Shown here: positions 39,707 to 42,517 of the stretch, piece by piece
Layout: every line of letters starts with the position of its first letter
Numbering within the stretch: the first letter of the stretch is position 1
DNA from: JAIBJP01 sp035639875
GTDB taxonomy: Bacteria > Actinomycetota > Thermoleophilia > Gaiellales > Gaiellaceae
NCBI GenBank assembly: GCA_035639875.1
Contig: DASQXE010000200.1
Location: 1 to 42,517, forward strand
Reading direction: 5' to 3'
Length of the DNA: 42,517 bases
Position numbers and translations under genes: made by a program
The notes under the pieces: model-generated
What the model was told of the DNA's origin: nothing
The model's database searches: none
The model's input: only the letters and a program-made list of their open reading frames with translations

Positions 39707-39712
39707 TAACGT
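39707..39712 (+). promoter_or_regulatory. -10 box for pyk
   Basis: TAACGT, 6 bases before GTG 39719, consistent with a leaderless pyk message. Confidence 0.5.
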
Positions 39713-39718
39713 GAGCAT

Positions 39719-41131
39719 GTGACGCCGCGCCGCACGAAGATCGTCTGCACGATCGGACCCGCCTCCTCGACGCCCGAACAGATGGACCGCCTCGTGGCCG
39801 CGGGCATGGACGCCGCTCGTCTCAACTTTTCGCACGGCTCGCACGAGCAGCATGCCGAGCGGGCGCGCCTACTCCGCGAAGCCCAGCAACGCGCCGGACG
39901 TCCGCTCGCGGTCATCGCCGACCTGCAAGGCCCCAAGCTCCGCGTCGGCGACCTCGCCTCGCCCGTCGTGGTCTCGGAGGGCGAGGAGGTTGTCGTCGCC
40001 GGCGCTACGAACGGCCGTCCCGGCGACCTTCCCGTCAGCCCGCCGATCCTTCCCGAGATCCTCCGGCCCGGCCACGAGGTCCTGATCGACGACGGGCTCG
40101 TCCGGCTCCAGGTAGCCGAGGTCGCCGAGGGACGCGCGCTCTGCACCGTCGAGGTCGGCGGCCGCATCGAATCCCACAAGGGCGTGAACGTGCCCGGCGT
40201 GCCGATCCCTATCCCATCCCTGACGGAGAAGGACCTGGCTGACCTCGAGTTCGCCCTCAGCCTCGGCGTCGACTGGATCGCGCTCTCGTTCGTGCGCTCG
40301 GCCAACGACATCCGCGGCCTGCGCGAGCTCGTCCAAGGCGCCGGCGCGGACACGCTCGTCATCGCCAAGATCGAGAAGGCCGAGGCGCTCGAGGAGCTCG
40401 ACGCGATCGTGAGCGCCGCCGACGCGGTCATGGTCGCCCGCGGTGACCTCGGCGTCGAGATCGGGCCCACCGCGGTCCCTCTCGTCCAGAAGCGCATCAT
40501 CCTCTGCGCCCTCGAACACGGGAAGCCCGCGGTGACGGCGACCCAGATGCTCGAGTCCATGCTTCATCACGCCGAGCCGACGCGAGCGGAGGCGAGCGAC
40601 GTCGCCAACGCGATTCTCGACGGGACGTCGGCGGTAATGCTCTCGGGCGAGACGGCGGTCGGCGAGTACCCGGTGCAAAGCGTCGCCTTCATGGACCGGA
40701 TCGCACGTGCGGTCGAGCCGAGCCTCGGTCCCCGCCACGAGCTCGCGCGGGCGGCCGACGCTCCCTTCCCGACCGTCGGGGAAGCGATGTCGAACGCCGC
40801 CTGCGACATCGCCGAGGTGCTCGGCGCGGTCGCCATCCTCGTTCCGACGTACAGCGGTCGGACGGCCTCCGCGGTCGCCCGCCACCGCCCGCAGCGCCCG
40901 ATCATCGCCGTGACGCACAAGCGCTATGCCGTGCAGCAGCTCGCGCTCGAGTGGGGCGTCGTCTCCGCGGAGATCGAGGAGTGCCGCGACGTCGAGGACC
41001 TCTGGGCGCGCTCGCTCGAGGCCGCCAGGGAGACGGGGCTCGTGCAGCCCGGGGACCGGGTCGTCATCACCGCCGGAACCGCGGTCAACGTGCCGGGCAC
41101 GACCAACGTCATCAAGGTCGAGACCGCCTAG
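39719..41131 (+). CDS. pyk: Pyruvate kinase
   Basis: 470 residues from GTG; an overlapping ATG reads straight into a stop. Motifs: TKIVCTIGPASSTPEQ, MDAARLNFSHGSHEQH, LQGPKLRVGD, the active-site signature IAKIEKAEALEELD with catalytic Lys, VMVARGDLGVEIG, TATQMLESM, and DGTSAVMLSGETAVGEYPV. The C-terminal allosteric domain is present (about 350-470). It makes pyruvate and ATP from phosphoenolpyruvate, the step right after enolase, whose gene lies just upstream behind a terminator-like region. A TAACGT box suggests its own promoter. Confidence 0.98.
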   Translation: MTPRRTKIVCTIGPASSTPEQMDRLVAAGMDAARLNFSHGSHEQHAERARLLREAQQRAGRPLAVIADLQGPKLRVGDLASPVVVSEGEEVVVAGATNGRPGDLPVSPPILPEILRPGHEVLIDDGLVRLQVAEVAEGRALCTVEVGGRIESHKGVNVPGVPIPIPSLTEKDLADLEFALSLGVDWIALSFVRSANDIRGLRELVQGAGADTLVIAKIEKAEALEELDAIVSAADAVMVARGDLGVEIGPTAVPLVQKRIILCALEHGKPAVTATQMLESMLHHAEPTRAEASDVANAILDGTSAVMLSGETAVGEYPVQSVAFMDRIARAVEPSLGPRHELARAADAPFPTVGEAMSNAACDIAEVLGAVAILVPTYSGRTASAVARHRPQRPIIAVTHKRYAVQQLALEWGVVSAEIEECRDVEDLWARSLEAARETGLVQPGDRVVITAGTAVNVPGTTNVIKVETA

Positions 41132-41139
41132 CGTCCAAC

Positions 41140-41145
41140 TAGGCT
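41140..41145 (+). promoter_or_regulatory. -10 box for the terminal membrane-protein gene
   Basis: TAGGCT, 7 bases before GTG 41153; identical hexamer and spacing to the moaA box. Confidence 0.5.
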
Positions 41146-41152
41146 TGGGCGC

Positions 41153-42517
41153 GTGCGGGGCTCGCCCAGGCTCTGGCTCGCGCTCGCCGTCGCCGCTCCC
41201 GCGGTCCTTGGCATCGGACGACTGCTCCCGGCCGAAGGGTTCGGGCTCGCACTTCGTCTTGCCGGCGCCGCCGCCTGCGTCCTCCTCCTTCCCGGCGCGT
41301 TCTTGGTCGGCGCTCTGAAGCCGCCCGGCTCGCTCGGGGTCGCCCTCGCGGGCGCATTCGCATGGAGCCTCGTCGCGGTCTTCGTCGCGCTCGCGTTCAC
41401 CTTCGCCGTCAGCGGCAGCCTCGGCCTGACAATCGGTTTCGTGTTCGGCCTGGCGCTCGCGGCGCTGGTCGCCGCGCTCAAGAGCGCCCCGTTGCCGCTC
41501 GAGCGAGCCGACCTGCTCGCCGTCCTAGTGCTCGCCGCGGGCGGAACGGCGCTCGCCGCGGTCGTTTGGTGGGCGAGCGCGACGATCGGCGGCAGCCTCG
41601 GCCCGTCGGTGAGCGATGCTCTCTTCCATCTCGGGCGCGTGCGCAAGCTCGACGACGCGGGCGCGCTCACGTCCATCCACGTGGCCGATGACCTCGCCGG
41701 AGGGGCTGTCAACCCCGGCTACGCGTTTCCGCTCTGGCACGGCGCGCTCGCTCTCGTGGCGCGACTCGCAGGAGTCGATCCGACCCTCATCCTCCTCTAT
41801 TTGCCGGCGATCCTCACGCCGCCGGCGCTCGTCGTTGCCTACGGCGCGGGCGCCGCGCTCTTCCGCTCGTGGGCGGGCGGCGTGGCGACTGTGCTCGGGG
41901 AGCTCGCCCTCGTTGTCTTCGGGCGCGACGGCGTCGGCTGGCTCCAGTTCCTTGCCCAGCCGGGCGGGGCGGCCCGGCTTCTCCTCGTGCCGGGTCTCCT
42001 CGCGCTCGTCTTCGCTTTCGTGGAGGAGGGGAGGTGGGCGCTACTTGCCTCCGCCGCGGCCGCATCCTTCGTTCTGGCGGTCGTTCACCCGACGTACGCT
42101 CTCTTCGCCGCGCTTCCGCTGGCCGGGTTCCTGCTCGCCCGCGCGCTCTTCCCGGTCCCGGTCGAGACGCGCCGCCTCGTCGCGGGGCTCGGGGCCGTTG
42201 CCGTCCCAGCCGGTCTCTTCTTCGTCTGGCTCGCCCAGTTCGTCGGAGACGCGGCCGCGCAGCGTCACCCCGTTCGCTTCACCCAGCAGGTCGAGACCGT
42301 CGGCTCGGGCCTCCGCCTGCGCCCCGAGCAGATCGCCTGGGGCGGAGGGGTCAAGGTCGCCGCACTGGTCGCCGTGCCGCTCGCCGTCCTCGCAGTTCGG
42401 CGCCGGTGGTCGGCGTACGTCCTCGGCGGCACACTCGCGATCGCGCTCGCGGCGCTCGTCCCGCCGGTCTTCGAACACCTCGCCGACACCGTCTCGCTCT
42501 CGCAGGCGGTCCGGCTC
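41153..42517 (+). CDS. Large polytopic membrane protein, probable GT-C-like; 3' end outside window
   Basis: 455 visible codons from GTG 41153, still open at the right edge. At least ten hydrophobic segments alternate with short loops. An extracellular-type loop near residues 145-190 contains VSDALFHLGRVRKLDDAGALTS and GYAFPLWHGALALVARLAGVDP, which recalls actinobacterial GT-C-like membrane glycosyltransferases of unknown substrate. No catalytic residue can be fixed. It lies 21 bases after pyk but has its own TAGGCT box, so it may be transcribed separately. Confidence 0.82.
   Translation, partial: MRGSPRLWLALAVAAPAVLGIGRLLPAEGFGLALRLAGAAACVLLLPGAFLVGALKPPGSLGVALAGAFAWSLVAVFVALAFTFAVSGSLGLTIGFVFGLALAALVAALKSAPLPLERADLLAVLVLAAGGTALAAVVWWASATIGGSLGPSVSDALFHLGRVRKLDDAGALTSIHVADDLAGGAVNPGYAFPLWHGALALVARLAGVDPTLILLYLPAILTPPALVVAYGAGAALFRSWAGGVATVLGELALVVFGRDGVGWLQFLAQPGGAARLLLVPGLLALVFAFVEEGRWALLASAAAASFVLAVVHPTYALFAALPLAGFLLARALFPVPVETRRLVAGLGAVAVPAGLFFVWLAQFVGDAAAQRHPVRFTQQVETVGSGLRLRPEQIAWGGGVKVAALVAVPLAVLAVRRRWSAYVLGGTLAIALAALVPPVFEHLADTVSLSQAVRL

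Overview
The window is 42.5 kb of very GC-rich, gene-dense bacterial chromosome. Gene content points to Actinomycetota: an inositol-phospholipid pathway, an HspR repressor inside a dnaK-grpE-dnaJ-clpB operon, many GTG starts, and many genes whose -10 box (TANNNT) lies only 6-8 bases before the start codon, as expected of leaderless transcripts. The mix resembles the deep-branching class Thermoleophilia (Gaiella or Solirubrobacter relatives), but that placement is inference from memory of protein style. No rRNA, CRISPR array, prophage or transposase is visible. One tRNA (Gln, UUG) is present.

Left block (1-5318, all minus strand): a truncated adenylyl/guanylyl cyclase-ATPase; a probable phosphatidylinositol operon (PAP2-type phosphatase, CDP-alcohol phosphatidyltransferase, inositol-3-phosphate synthase); moaA; a repeat-rich intergenic stretch; and a small membrane protein. 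The inositol-phosphate synthase carries two ribbon-helix-helix DNA-binding motifs fused in frame at its N-terminus. A perfect 22-bp palindrome lies just upstream of its start. This looks like a self-regulating enzyme-repressor and is the most unusual item here.

Stress block (5427-12529, plus): dnaK, grpE, dnaJ, hspR and clpB, then a membrane protein, packed with overlapping or abutting ends. It is followed by a GYD-domain gene and a small gene. Then come, on the minus strand, a pseudouridine breakdown pair (PfkB kinase and PsuG), a second full-length cyclase-ATPase and a GT-C type membrane glycosyltransferase; a small membrane protein and an FmdB-type zinc ribbon lie on the plus strand.

Middle (20.2-28.8 kb): an LCP cell-wall ligase and a ROK sugar kinase share a symmetric divergent promoter. 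Next are rsmI, a degenerate M23 (LytM-like) secreted protein overlapping an AbrB-like regulator, and a housekeeping run metG-tatD-rsmA-ispE followed by a small membrane protein.

Right part (28.8-42.5 kb): tRNA-Gln, glmU, prs, a tiny HeH/Rho-N-like protein, rplY (Ctc), pth, mfd, a lipoprotein foldase, mazG, eno, pyk and the start of a large polytopic membrane protein. Enolase appears to start at AUC behind a perfect Shine-Dalgarno. A 38-bp element, 37/38 identical, lies downstream of both pth and eno. No gene-free stretch exceeds 300 bases; the longest (4777-5021) holds palindromic repeats.
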